Shown here piece by piece: positions 44,839 to 52,804 of a stretch of 64,000 nucleotides of DNA. Position numbers and translations under genes: made by a program. The stretch lies in NCBI GenBank assembly GCA_964481425.1, contig CAYZTM010000017.1, positions 31,547-95,546 on the forward strand. Direction: 5' to 3'. This DNA is from MKUN01 sp964481425. Lineage in GTDB: Bacteria > Bacteroidota > Bacteroidia > Chitinophagales > Chitinophagaceae. The notes under the pieces are model-generated. The model was not told the origin of the DNA. It did no database searches and saw nothing but the letters and a program-made list of their open reading frames with translations. Each line of letters starts with the position of its first letter. The first letter of the stretch is position 1.

Positions 44839-46281
44839 TTAGTCTATCCTGCTAACCATATCCTCGCTGTTCATATTCTTCTGCTGCACCATCTTCCGCA
44901 GCCCATCGTCTACGCGCCTCATACCATCCACATTCAGGATGATCACAGGCCGTTTCTTCCGGTCGGTGAAGCTGATGAGCGCTTCGCGGTCGGCACGTAT
45001 CCTCCTCAGTTGCGGGAATATTTCCCTCAGTAATGCAAAGTCCTCGCTATGATTGTGGTGAATGATGAACAGTTGCGTGCCGGGTGATTTGCGCACCAGG
45101 CCCAGGGTCTGGTTATCTGCTATAGGGAAAGATGAGGAGCAGCTTGTAACGTTAAAATATTTACGGAGCGTCTTGTTGATGTAGCGCATCTCATCCATAT
45201 CGGCAGCATCGGTGTAGAGCGATATCCTGTTGAGCAGGTTGGTGTAGTCGCTCACCGCATCCGGGAATTTCTTTTTGAACAGGGTTATTGCATTCTTTAT
45301 GAAAGCGGCATCTATCTTTTTGTGCTTGTGTATATAGGTCTTCACCATCGGGTAGATGGCTTTGGCGTAGTTATTAATATACTCGTTATCGTACCAGTTG
45401 CCTTTGTCCACGTGGCCGGTCAGGTATTCATAGGCCCAGCCATTGCCACATGCAGTAGCCAATGCCTCATCAAAATAGCTATAAGCATATTTGGCATATC
45501 CCGAGCTTTTTGCAGCAAATACAGAATCCTCCCGCCATTGTGTGCTGTAGGGTTGTTTGTCATACAGCACATGGCACATCTCGTGCACGGCTACGCCGAT
45601 ACGCATGGGGTAATTGCGCTCACCGGTGAGTACAGATAGCACAAGGTTATTACCATGGGGAGTAGCGGTAGTGTGCCCGTGTGCGCCGGGTATGGGATAG
45701 ATGCCTATCTCGAACGAGCGGTCATCGGGCCAATGGCTACCATAGAAATACTTCAGCTTAGCGAAGATCGCATCTACCTTGCCGGTATATTTCTCCAGCT
45801 CATTCAGTTGCCGCTGCGCATCATCTTGATAACGGTCCCAGATGATGGCATTGTAATAAGGCTCAGCCCAATACATCACATCGCGCAGTTGTTGCAGTTG
45901 TTCGTCCGGTATGGTACCCGATATGCTATGCAGGAACTTTTCGGTGTATTTAGATCGCACTGCCGCACCTTTTATAATGTTGTACACCGAGCGGGGCTTG
46001 CGCCTTGCAGCCGGCAGATCAGAGTAGGCACTGTAGGTGGCCATATTGATGGCCGAGAATTTATCGACCATACGGTTAAAATCGCCCCTGTCAGCCGGGT
46101 CGATGTGTTCGTATATGTAAGAGGAGTACGTGCGCGATGCATCCCACTGTTTATTGGCCGCCTCCAGGAAGGTAAGCAGGCATAACGGCTTGCTGATCCG
46201 GAAATGAACTATGGATTGTGCAAAGCCTGTACTTTGGCAAAAAACAAGCGCTAAAAGGAAAAGCGTACGGAACTTTTTCAT
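44839..46281 (-). CDS. Exported HExxH metalloprotease-like protein
   Basis: A 480-residue protein with a signal peptide (LFLLALVFCQSTGFAQ). A zinc-binding HEMCH motif (H233, E234, H237) lies in VAVHEMCHVLYD, and a likely third ligand E272 in SYFDEALATA follows 35 residues later, as in gluzincins. I do not recognise the family, and no known protease domain extends over the rest. A periplasmic or secreted peptidase role is inference from the motif. A small conserved protein gene lies 23 bases upstream on the same strand. Confidence 0.75.
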   Translation of the reverse strand: MKKFRTLFLLALVFCQSTGFAQSIVHFRISKPLCLLTFLEAANKQWDASRTYSSYIYEHIDPADRGDFNRMVDKFSAINMATYSAYSDLPAARRKPRSVYNIIKGAAVRSKYTEKFLHSISGTIPDEQLQQLRDVMYWAEPYYNAIIWDRYQDDAQRQLNELEKYTGKVDAIFAKLKYFYGSHWPDDRSFEIGIYPIPGAHGHTTATPHGNNLVLSVLTGERNYPMRIGVAVHEMCHVLYDKQPYSTQWREDSVFAAKSSGYAKYAYSYFDEALATACGNGWAYEYLTGHVDKGNWYDNEYINNYAKAIYPMVKTYIHKHKKIDAAFIKNAITLFKKKFPDAVSDYTNLLNRISLYTDAADMDEMRYINKTLRKYFNVTSCSSSFPIADNQTLGLVRKSPGTQLFIIHHNHSEDFALLREIFPQLRRIRADREALISFTDRKKRPVIILNVDGMRRVDDGLRKMVQQKNMNSEDMVSRID

Positions 46282-46304
46282 AAAAACCGGGTAGCAATAT
46301 AATA

Positions 46305-46631
46305 CTACCAGCTCAAATCTGCATCCTCTTTGCCGGGATTTGTGTTTCGGAACATTTGCCTGCTGCGTATCTTCTGCAGTTGACGATCATAGACCAGGCG
46401 GGCAATTTTATGGGCAACATCATCTTCTTCCAGTACCCCATGCAGCTTTTTCTCAGATATATCGAGCCTGTACATCAACTGGAAGAAAGCCTCGGGGCCA
46501 CTCTCTATGAGCGATACGATCCTGTTGGCCAGGTGCTCCAATAGGGCTGCTTCCGACAGGGTCTCGGGCAGTTTCAACTCCCAATCGCGCTGCAGCACGT
46601 CGGCAATTTCCCGTGTTGTCTTATCCTCCAT
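46305..46631 (-). CDS. Conserved hypothetical protein, 108 residues
   Basis: A small, mainly helical, charged protein (ALLEHLANRIVSLIESGPEAFFQLMYRLDISEKKL...RLVYDRQLQKIRSRQMFR). I recall similar proteins from Bacteroidota but no function. The frame begins at TTG 46640; I use the ATG at 46631 (MEDKTTREIADVLQRDW). It lies 57 bases after glyS and 23 bases before the exported HExxH gene, on the same strand. Confidence 0.7.
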   Translation of the reverse strand: MEDKTTREIADVLQRDWELKLPETLSEAALLEHLANRIVSLIESGPEAFFQLMYRLDISEKKLHGVLEEDDVAHKIARLVYDRQLQKIRSRQMFRNTNPGKEDADLSW

Positions 46632-46641
46632 AAAGAGCAAA

Positions 46642-46663
46642 TTTGCCGGTTATCACCGGCAAA
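46642..46663 (-). terminator. Hairpin after glyS
   Basis: TTTGCCGGT (46642-46650) pairs with ACCGGCAAA (46655-46663). It lies between the glyS stop codon and the next start on the minus strand and may act as a weak terminator or attenuator. Confidence 0.55.
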
Positions 46664-46688
46664 TTAAGCAAATCATATTATTAAATTT

Positions 46689-48119
46689 TTAAAAAGCCTT
46701 TATTTTATCCAGCACCAGTTGCTTCACCTCACTGATGAGGATGCGCTCCTGCTGCATGCTGTCGCGGTAGCGGATGGTAACAGTCTGGTCTTCTTTGGTT
46801 TGGTGATCTATGGTCACACAGAAGGGGGTGCCGATGGCATCCATACGGCGGTAACGCTTGCCAATGGTATCCTTCTCTTCATAGAAACATTTGAAGTGCG
46901 GGCGGCATTCGTTCATCAGCTCGCGGGCTATATCCGGGAGGCCATCCTTCTTCGTTAGCGGCAGTATGGCCAGCTTTATAGGCGCCAGCATCGGCGGGAA
47001 ACGCAGCACTACCCTGTCGTCCTTCTTCTCCTCCGTGCTCAGGTCTTCCTCGGCGTAAGCCTCACTGAGTACCATCATTACTGCACGGTCGAGGCCTATG
47101 GAGGTCTCTATAACATAAGGCACATAATGCTGGTTCAGCTCCGTATCAAAATAAGTAAGCTTCTTACCACTATGCTGCTGGTGCTGGCTTAGGTCGTAGT
47201 CTGTTCGGCTGTGTATGCCTTCCACTTCTTTAAAACCCATGGGGAAATCGTACTCTATATCACAAGCAGCATCGGCATAGTGGGCCAGCTTTACGTGGTC
47301 GTGAAAGCGGTAATGCTCCTGGGGTATGCCCAGGCTCAGGTGCCATTTCATACGTGCTTCCTTCCAATGCTCATACCATTCCTTTTGGGTGCCGGGGCGC
47401 ACAAAGAATTGCATCTCCATCTGCTCAAATTCACGCATACGGAAGATAAAGCCGCGGGCCACTATCTCATTACGAAAGGCCTTACCCGTCTGCGCTATCC
47501 CAAAGGGTATCTTCATACGCCCGGTCTTTTGCACGTTCAGGAAGTTCACAAAAATGCCCTGTGCGGTTTCAGGCCTCAGGTACACCACATTTGCCTCATC
47601 GGCCACAGAGCCCATTTCGGTGGAGAACATAAGGTTGAACTGGCGTACATCGGTCCAGTTACTGGTGCCGCTTATGGCACATTTTATATTGTTGTCCTCT
47701 ATCAGTTGCTTCAGCCCGGCAAAATCATCAGCGGCCAACAGTTGGTCCATCTTTGCCAGCAGGGCATCACCATCTTCTTTCGGTAAAGTTTCCGCATGGC
47801 CTTCTATCAGGTGGTCTACCCGGTAACGCTTCTGGCTATCCTTATTATCTATCATCGGGTCGCTGAAGTTATCCACGTGCCCGCTTGCCTTCCATACTGT
47901 AGGGTGCATAAAGATGGCAGCATCTATACCCACTATGTTATCATTCATCTGGGTCATGCTCTTCCACCAGTAGTCGCGGATGTTCCTTTTCAGTTCCGAG
48001 CCATACTGGCCATAGTCATATACCGCCTGCAGCCCGTCGTATATTTCGCTCGACTGGAAGATAAATCCATATTCCTTGCAGTGTGCTATAATGTTTTGCA
48101 GCTTATTATCGTTTGCCAT
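46689..48119 (-). CDS. glyS: Glycine--tRNA ligase (single-chain dimeric type)
   Basis: An approximately 476-residue class II synthetase that charges tRNA-Gly. The family features are FIFQSSEIYDGLQAVYDYGQYG at the start, motif 2-like YLRPETAQGIFVNF...IPFGIAQTGKAFRNE, the FRMREFEQMEMQFFVRPG block and the C-terminal anticodon-binding domain (VVLRFPPMLAPIKLAILPL). This is the alpha2 type found in Bacteroidota, eukaryotes and some other bacteria, not the alpha2beta2 type. The start at 48119 (MANDNKLQ) follows a TATTTTTG -7-like element. Confidence 0.96.
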   Translation of the reverse strand: MANDNKLQNIIAHCKEYGFIFQSSEIYDGLQAVYDYGQYGSELKRNIRDYWWKSMTQMNDNIVGIDAAIFMHPTVWKASGHVDNFSDPMIDNKDSQKRYRVDHLIEGHAETLPKEDGDALLAKMDQLLAADDFAGLKQLIEDNNIKCAISGTSNWTDVRQFNLMFSTEMGSVADEANVVYLRPETAQGIFVNFLNVQKTGRMKIPFGIAQTGKAFRNEIVARGFIFRMREFEQMEMQFFVRPGTQKEWYEHWKEARMKWHLSLGIPQEHYRFHDHVKLAHYADAACDIEYDFPMGFKEVEGIHSRTDYDLSQHQQHSGKKLTYFDTELNQHYVPYVIETSIGLDRAVMMVLSEAYAEEDLSTEEKKDDRVVLRFPPMLAPIKLAILPLTKKDGLPDIARELMNECRPHFKCFYEEKDTIGKRYRRMDAIGTPFCVTIDHQTKEDQTVTIRYRDSMQQERILISEVKQLVLDKIKAF

Positions 48120-48220
48120 AACGGGGGCAAAAATAGGCAAAAACAACAGGTATTAACCACATAGTTTCAGGTAAGATGAGGTGGCACAGCTAAGGCTTAG
48201 CCCGGCTAGTACACCGGCAT

Positions 48221-48691
48221 TTACTCCGTCGGCATTTTGAAAATATATCTTTCGTCATACGCTACACCAAAATCCTGTAACATCTTCCTGTATTCATCCA
48301 GGAAGGTGATCTTTTTATGATGTTCCTCCTGATTGAGAATATATTTCACTACGCTGTCAAGCTGCGACCTCGAATGACTGAAAGCTCCGTAGCCATCCTG
48401 CCACTGGAATTTGCCAGGTGTGAGCTTCTCATTATTGATCCATTCCGATGAATCTCCCTTCATTGCCCGCATCATGTCCGATATGGACTGCACGGGATTG
48501 AGGCCGACGAATAAGTGAAGGTGATCTGCAACGTTATTTATAGCCAGCATTTTGTGCCCCTCATTTTGCACTATCGCGATGATATATGAGCGCAACCGCT
48601 CATCCCATTCTTTATGCAGCAAAGCAGCACGATATTTTACAGCAAATACGCAGTGAATGTAGAGTTGGGTATATGTGTTATTGGCGGCCAT
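48221..48691 (-). CDS. IS200/REP-associated Y1 transposase
   Basis: A 156-residue HUH single-stranded DNA transposase of the Y1/TnpA_REP kind. The metal-binding H57-L-H59 lies in DHLHLFVGL, the catalytic Y117 in VVKYILNQEEHHKK, and QDGYGAFSHSRSQ is typical of the Bacteroidota branch. It looks complete. It lies directly next to an array of palindromic repeats (48735-49325), as expected for REP-associated transposases that act on such hairpins. No tnpB is present. Confidence 0.9.
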   Translation of the reverse strand: MAANNTYTQLYIHCVFAVKYRAALLHKEWDERLRSYIIAIVQNEGHKMLAINNVADHLHLFVGLNPVQSISDMMRAMKGDSSEWINNEKLTPGKFQWQDGYGAFSHSRSQLDSVVKYILNQEEHHKKITFLDEYRKMLQDFGVAYDERYIFKMPTE

Positions 48692-48734
48692 AGATGCGTT
48701 CTCAATATATAGAATTGTATTTACCCGTAAAAGG

Positions 48735-49325
48735 GTTAGCCCCTCTGGGGCACGGATTTCGCTTACCCGCTACAAAGCGTTAACCCCTCTGGGGTATTGA
48801 AAATGAGAAAAGTAAACAACGTCCAAGAAACTTACACCTGCCCCGGAGGGGCTAACGCTTTGTAGAAACACAAGACCACACCAACACACACCTGCCCCGG
48901 AGGGGCTATCGCCTTGTAGAAACACAAGATCGACCAGCACACCTGCCCCGGAGGGGCTAATGCTTTGTAGAAACACAAGACCACACCAACACACACCTGC
49001 CCCGGAGGGGCTATCGNNNNNNNNNNNNNNNNNNNNNNNNNNNNNNNNNNNNNNNNNNNNNNNNNNNNNNNNNNNNNNNNNNNNNNNNNNNNNNNNNNNN
49101 NNNNNNNNNNNNNNNNCCTTGTAGAAACACAAGATCGACCAACACACCTGCCCCGGAGGGGCTAATGCTTTGTAGAAACACACGACCCGACCAACACACA
49201 CCTGCCCCGGAGGGGCTAATGCTTTGTAGAAACACACGACCCGACCCACACACACCTGCCCCAAAGGGGCCAACGCTTTGTAGAAACACAAAACCACACA
49301 ACGCACATCCGCCCCGGAGGGGCCA
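48735..49325. repeat. Palindromic 54-base tandem repeat array, broken by an assembly gap
   Basis: At least eight units start near 48837, 48891, 48942, 48996, 49147, 49201, 49255 and 49309, mostly 54 bases apart (one step is 51). Each has the hairpin CCTGCCCCGGAGGGGC, then TAATGCTTTGTAGAAACACA and a variable spacer ending ACACA. The last two units are the most diverged. Two inverted copies stand at the transposase side (around 48735-48755 and 48770-48795). A 100-N gap lies inside, so the copy number is unknown. The arrangement fits a REP array served by the adjacent Y1 transposase. Confidence 0.9.
49017..49116. other. Assembly gap (100 N)
   Basis: One hundred unknown bases break the tandem array. 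The length is a placeholder, so the array may be longer than shown. Confidence 0.99.
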
Positions 49326-49356
49326 ACCAACACGATACGATATACACTAAATACAA

Positions 49357-49384
49357 ATAGCCGGTATCTTCTGATACCGGCTAT
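49357..49384 (-). terminator. Terminator after rplT
   Basis: ATAGCCGGTATC (49357-49368) pairs perfectly with GATACCGGCTAT (49373-49384). It lies 25 bases past the rplT stop codon, at the end of the repeat array. Confidence 0.85.
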
Positions 49385-49409
49385 CCTATATAATGATGTT
49401 GAAACTTTC

Positions 49410-49754
49410 TTATTTCACTTCAGCCACCAGCTTCTTGAAGCTTTCGGGCTCGTTCATGGCCAGGTCGGCCAGCACCTTACGGTTAAGGTCTATGTTCTTA
49501 GCGGCCAGCTTACCCATGAACTGGGAGTAGCTCATACCTTCTTCACGCACTGCAGCGTTGATACGCGCGATCCACAGACCACGGTAGTCGCGCTTCTTGA
49601 TCTTGCGGCCTACATATTTATAACCGAGGCCTTTCTCCAGTACGTTCTTGGCAACGGTATAGACGTTTTTACGTTTGCCGTAAAAACCTTTAGCCTGTTT
49701 GAGTACTTTCTTCCTTCTTCTGTGCGATGCAACCGCATTTACTGAACGTGGCAT
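49410..49754 (-). CDS. rplT: 50S ribosomal protein L20
   Basis: A 114-residue basic ribosomal protein that binds 23S rRNA early in assembly. MPRSVNAVASHRRRKKVLKQAKGFYGKRKN and RDYRGLWIARINAA are diagnostic. It follows rpmI by 103 bases on the same strand. Confidence 0.98.
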   Translation of the reverse strand: MPRSVNAVASHRRRKKVLKQAKGFYGKRKNVYTVAKNVLEKGLGYKYVGRKIKKRDYRGLWIARINAAVREEGMSYSQFMGKLAAKNIDLNRKVLADLAMNEPESFKKLVAEVK

Positions 49755-49857
49755 ATCTTGTGTTTTAAACCCAAATCTGCCGTGGCAGACTTTTCGTTTG
49801 TGTTAATTTTATCTTTTTAAACAATTTATAACCCATTTCCCCTTTAGGGGGCAGGGG

Positions 49858-50055
49858 TTAACGCAAATTCAGCATGCGCTTTACCATCTTTTCGTTCGAA
49901 GGATGAACGAAAGCGGCCTGGCGCAAGTGGCGCTTGCGGGTCTTTGATTTTTTTGTCAGCAGGTGACTTTTAAAAGCTTTATACCTGCGTATCTTTCCGG
50001 TGCCGGTAACTTTGAAAGTTTTTTTCGCACGGGAGTGTGTCTTCACCTTTGGCAT
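49858..50055 (-). CDS. rpmI: 50S ribosomal protein L35
   Basis: A 65-residue basic ribosomal protein (MPKVKTHSRAKKTFKVTGTGK...HLLTKKSKTRKRHLR). It precedes rplT as usual, but infC, the normal first gene of this operon, is not upstream; the next gene upstream is divergent. A complete promoter lies just before it. A CCCCTTTAGGGG palindrome (49839-49850) sits between rpmI and rplT. Confidence 0.97.
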   Translation of the reverse strand: MPKVKTHSRAKKTFKVTGTGKIRRYKAFKSHLLTKKSKTRKRHLRQAAFVHPSNEKMVKRMLNLR

Positions 50056-50074
50056 GGTCTCAAATTTGGGATGG

Positions 50075-50104
50075 CAAAGGTAACATTATTTCAAAATCTT
50101 CCAA
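50075..50104 (-). promoter_or_regulatory. Bacteroidota-type promoter of rpmI-rplT
   Basis: On the minus strand TTG (complement of 50102-50104), 19 bases and TACCTTTG (complement of 50075-50082) match the consensus exactly, as for tRNA-Leu. The expected start site lies about 15 bases before the rpmI ATG. This supports rpmI as the first gene of the transcript. Confidence 0.8.
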
Positions 50105-50261
50105 AATAATATTTATACTATTTCAGGGTCATGTATACCCAATATAATTAAGGTACGCGCCAACGCATAGTATTAAATTATTTTTTATTGAATTAACCCT
50201 ACCATAAATTCCTGATTACCTATTCCCAATTCCATCTACAAATACCTATTTTTACGGGCAT

Positions 50262-50822
50262 ATGCCGCTACTTCGATTCAGAGTTTATTGGGAAGATGAC
50301 GACCAGGTGTATCGCGATATAGAAATACGCCCGTCACAGACGTTTTTAGAGTTTCACAAGGCCATTATTACTGCTTATGAGTTCGACGGTAAGCATACAG
50401 CATCCTTTTACGAGAGCAATGAGCGCTGGCAACTGGGCCGCGAGTTCAACTCGGAGGTATTGGTTAACAAGAAAGATGCGCCTGCCCTATCCATGATGCG
50501 CACGCCTGTATCGGCCCTGGTGGCCAAACCCGACCAGAAATTCGTATATATATATGATCCCGCCAAAAAGTGGACCTTCCTGGTGGAGCTGATCGGCGTG
50601 GTAGCCGATGAGGACCCGAAACGTACCTATCCTTTTGTGTTCCGTAAAGAAGGGGTATCGCCTGCCCAGTATGGCATCAAAGGCGTAAACCCCGATAAGC
50701 TGATGGAAATAGAAGAAAAGTACGACCTTGGCGCCGATGAAATGGCCGAAGGCTTTGGTAATGAGGGCGAAGAGGGTACCGAAAGCCTGGGGGATGAATC
50801 GGGCGGCGATAGCTACGAGTAA
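50262..50822 (+). CDS. pRiA4b ORF-3-like / IS1096-passenger-like protein
   Basis: A 186-residue protein of the family named after plasmid pRiA4b ORF-3. The pattern RFRVYWEDDDQVYRDIEI...TFLEFHKAIITAYEFDGKHTASFY is typical. The C-terminal 40 residues are very acidic (DEMAEGFGNEGEEGTESLG). Despite the family name there is no sign of a mobile element here. It lies 36 bases upstream of miaA on the same strand. Its function is unknown. Confidence 0.85.
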   Translation: MPLLRFRVYWEDDDQVYRDIEIRPSQTFLEFHKAIITAYEFDGKHTASFYESNERWQLGREFNSEVLVNKKDAPALSMMRTPVSALVAKPDQKFVYIYDPAKKWTFLVELIGVVADEDPKRTYPFVFRKEGVSPAQYGIKGVNPDKLMEIEEKYDLGADEMAEGFGNEGEEGTESLGDESGGDSYE

Positions 50823-50858
50823 ACCGCTGCTTCTTTGACTTTTTTAATTTTTTGACTA

Positions 50859-51758
50859 TTGGCTTTCCCAAAGGCATATGTTATAGCCGGGCCTACGGCC
50901 GTGGGCAAGACAGCTGTGGCCATTGAGCTGGCAAAGCGTCTTGGCACAAAGATAGTATCTGCCGATAGCAGGCAATGCTACCGGGAGATGAGCATAGGCA
51001 CGGCAAAGCCTTCACCTGCTGAGCTACAGGAAGTAAAACATTATTTTATCGACAGCTTTTCAGTCAACGAAGAACTGGATGCCTCGGACTATGAAGAACT
51101 GGCGCTTGCTTACCTCTCGGAAATTTTTCAGGAACATGATACTGCCGTGGTTTGTGGGGGTACCGGCCTATATATCAAGGCCTTGTGCGAGGGCCTGGAT
51201 AATATGCCTGCCATAGATACAGCCATTGCCAAAGAGTTGAACACCAAATATGAGCTCTTTGGCCTTAAATGGTTGCAACAAAGCATCATGCAGGAAGACC
51301 CTGCGTTTTATAACCAGGGAGAAGTAAAGAACCCCGCCCGGATGTTGCGGGCCCTCATCTTCAAACGCTCTACAGGTGAGAGCATCCTTAACTTCCGGAC
51401 GGGGAAAGTAAAAGAACGCCCCTTTCATATCATCAAGGTGGGTCTGGAATTACCCCGCGAGGTACTGTATCAACGCATCAACCAAAGGGTGGACCATATG
51501 ATGCGGGAGGGGCTGCTTGAGGAAGTACAACGACTATACCCGCTTAAACGATTGAAGAACCTGCAAACCGTAGGCTATAGCGAGCTCTTTGACCACCTGG
51601 ACGGAAAATACACATTGGAGGAAGCGGTGGAAAAGATAAAACTGAACACACGCCACTATGCCAAGCGTCAAATGACCTGGTTCAGGAAAGACAAAGACAT
51701 CCATTGGTTCCCTGCTACTGAAGCGGGCCTTATCGATAAGATACTTGCATTGCATTAA
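50859..51758 (+). CDS. miaA: tRNA dimethylallyltransferase
   Basis: A 299-residue enzyme that adds a dimethylallyl group to A37 of tRNAs reading codons that start with U. The P-loop GPTAVGKT, the DSRQCYREMSIGTAKP block, VCGGTGLYIKAL and the C-terminal RQMTWFRKD are diagnostic. The start is TTG at 50859; no ATG lies between it and the P-loop. It uses the isoprenoid product of the pathway containing dxs and ispE in this window. A terminator follows. Confidence 0.96.
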   Translation: MAFPKAYVIAGPTAVGKTAVAIELAKRLGTKIVSADSRQCYREMSIGTAKPSPAELQEVKHYFIDSFSVNEELDASDYEELALAYLSEIFQEHDTAVVCGGTGLYIKALCEGLDNMPAIDTAIAKELNTKYELFGLKWLQQSIMQEDPAFYNQGEVKNPARMLRALIFKRSTGESILNFRTGKVKERPFHIIKVGLELPREVLYQRINQRVDHMMREGLLEEVQRLYPLKRLKNLQTVGYSELFDHLDGKYTLEEAVEKIKLNTRHYAKRQMTWFRKDKDIHWFPATEAGLIDKILALH

Positions 51759-51765
51759 AACAATA

Positions 51766-51799
51766 TCCCGCCTTTTGGGCGGGACATTGCTATTTTTTT
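51766..51799 (+). terminator. Terminator after miaA
   Basis: TCCCGCC (51766-51772) pairs with GGCGGGA (51778-51784), followed within ten bases by a run of seven T. It separates miaA from the convergent small Cys-rich gene. Confidence 0.88.
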
Positions 51800-51823
51800 A
51801 ACCTTAACTAAGATATCCGGTAA

Positions 51824-52063
51824 CTACGCTTTCTTTTCTGCAGTAGTTTTTACTGATTTATCCATTTTGGCCTTTTTGGCATCTTTAGAAGCGTCTTTTG
51901 CTTCATCTTTCATGCACTCTTTCTTGCAATGCTTCTTGTCCTTGCAGCATGCTGCCTCTTTATTACATTTTTCTTTCTTGCCTTTGCAGCAGTCCTTGCC
52001 TTCGTGAGCGAATGTAACACCGGCTATCATCAAGGCGCTCAATAATAAAGTCAGTTTTTTCAT
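51824..52063 (-). CDS. Small exported Cys/Lys-rich protein
   Basis: A 79-residue protein with a signal peptide (KLTLLLSALMIAGVTFA). The mature part is short and almost only Lys, Cys, Asp, Glu and Ala, with Cys pairs (DCCKG, ACCKDKKHC, ECMKDE). Such composition suggests metal binding or cross-linking in the periplasm, but no family is recognised. It is the last gene of the CPBP-cdsA-psd cluster, 36 bases after psd. Confidence 0.7.
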   Translation of the reverse strand: MKKLTLLLSALMIAGVTFAHEGKDCCKGKKEKCNKEAACCKDKKHCKKECMKDEAKDASKDAKKAKMDKSVKTTAEKKA

Positions 52064-52099
52064 TGTATATACTTGTTTTGATTGTACGAAAGTACGAAT

Positions 52100-52756
52100 T
52101 TATGGAAAATGTGCTAAAACTGTCACACCACCCTTCACCACGTCACCAATTTTAACATCTACCTGTGTACCAATGGGAAAGAACACATCCACCCTCGAGC
52201 CAAAACGGATAAAACCAAATTCGTCGTTCTGCTTTACATTATCCCCTTCTTTAACATAATAACAGATACGCCTGGCCATCGCACCGGCTATCTGGCGTAT
52301 CAGTAGCTCTATATCCCGGTTACCTATCACCAGGCTGGTCCTTTCATTCTCTGTCGACGATTTAGGATGCCATGCAACCAGGTACTTGCCGGGATGATAT
52401 TTCATATACTTCACCACACCGCTTATTGGGTTGCGGTTCACATGCACATTGAGCGGCGACATAAAGATGGACACCTGCAGCCTTTTGTCTTTAAAGTACT
52501 CAGGTTCATAGGTTTCTTCTATCACCACCACCTTTCCATCGGCCGGTGCAATGATCTTTTGCTCATGGTGGGTATGCATGCGGTTGGGCAGGCGGAAGAA
52601 CCAGATAACCCAAAACCACATCAGGAAGAAAATGACATTGAGCGGCCATACGATCAGCTGCCAGCCGGGCAGAAAATAAAAGGAGGCATAGCCCAGTATC
52701 AGCCATATCACGCTGGCCAATGCTATATAACGATATCCTTCGCGGTGGATCCTCAT
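52100..52756 (-). CDS. psd: Phosphatidylserine decarboxylase family protein
   Basis: A 218-residue enzyme that makes phosphatidylethanolamine. Two membrane segments lie at residues 11-55. Motifs PADGKVVVIEE (71-81), SPLNVHVNRNP (100-110) and the self-cleavage site FGSR (G186-S187, yielding the pyruvoyl group) are visible. It belongs to the short type common in Bacteroidota and Archaea. It follows cdsA by 48 bases; the two act in the same phospholipid pathway. A TAACTTTG -7-like element (complement of 52773-52780) lies upstream. Confidence 0.93.
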   Translation of the reverse strand: MRIHREGYRYIALASVIWLILGYASFYFLPGWQLIVWPLNVIFFLMWFWVIWFFRLPNRMHTHHEQKIIAPADGKVVVIEETYEPEYFKDKRLQVSIFMSPLNVHVNRNPISGVVKYMKYHPGKYLVAWHPKSSTENERTSLVIGNRDIELLIRQIAGAMARRICYYVKEGDNVKQNDEFGFIRFGSRVDVFFPIGTQVDVKIGDVVKGGVTVLAHFP

Positions 52757-52804
52757 GGGTAAAATTTGAGCGCAAAGTTAGCCCATTGTTCTATGTTTTT
52801 TGCA

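Noticed and set aside
48735..49325. CRISPR array
   Set aside because: The repeated part is most of the unit, the spacers are nearly identical, the core is a palindrome tied to a Y1 transposase, and there are no cas genes.
48770..49333. Long minus-strand frame over the repeat array as a repetitive protein gene
   Set aside because: It exists only because the repeat step is a multiple of three. It contains the N gap, has no homology-like features and overlaps hairpin DNA elements.
50262..50822. Mobile element remnant because of the IS1096-passenger family name
   Set aside because: The protein is intact, there are no repeats or transposase beside it, and it sits in a stable-looking pair with miaA.
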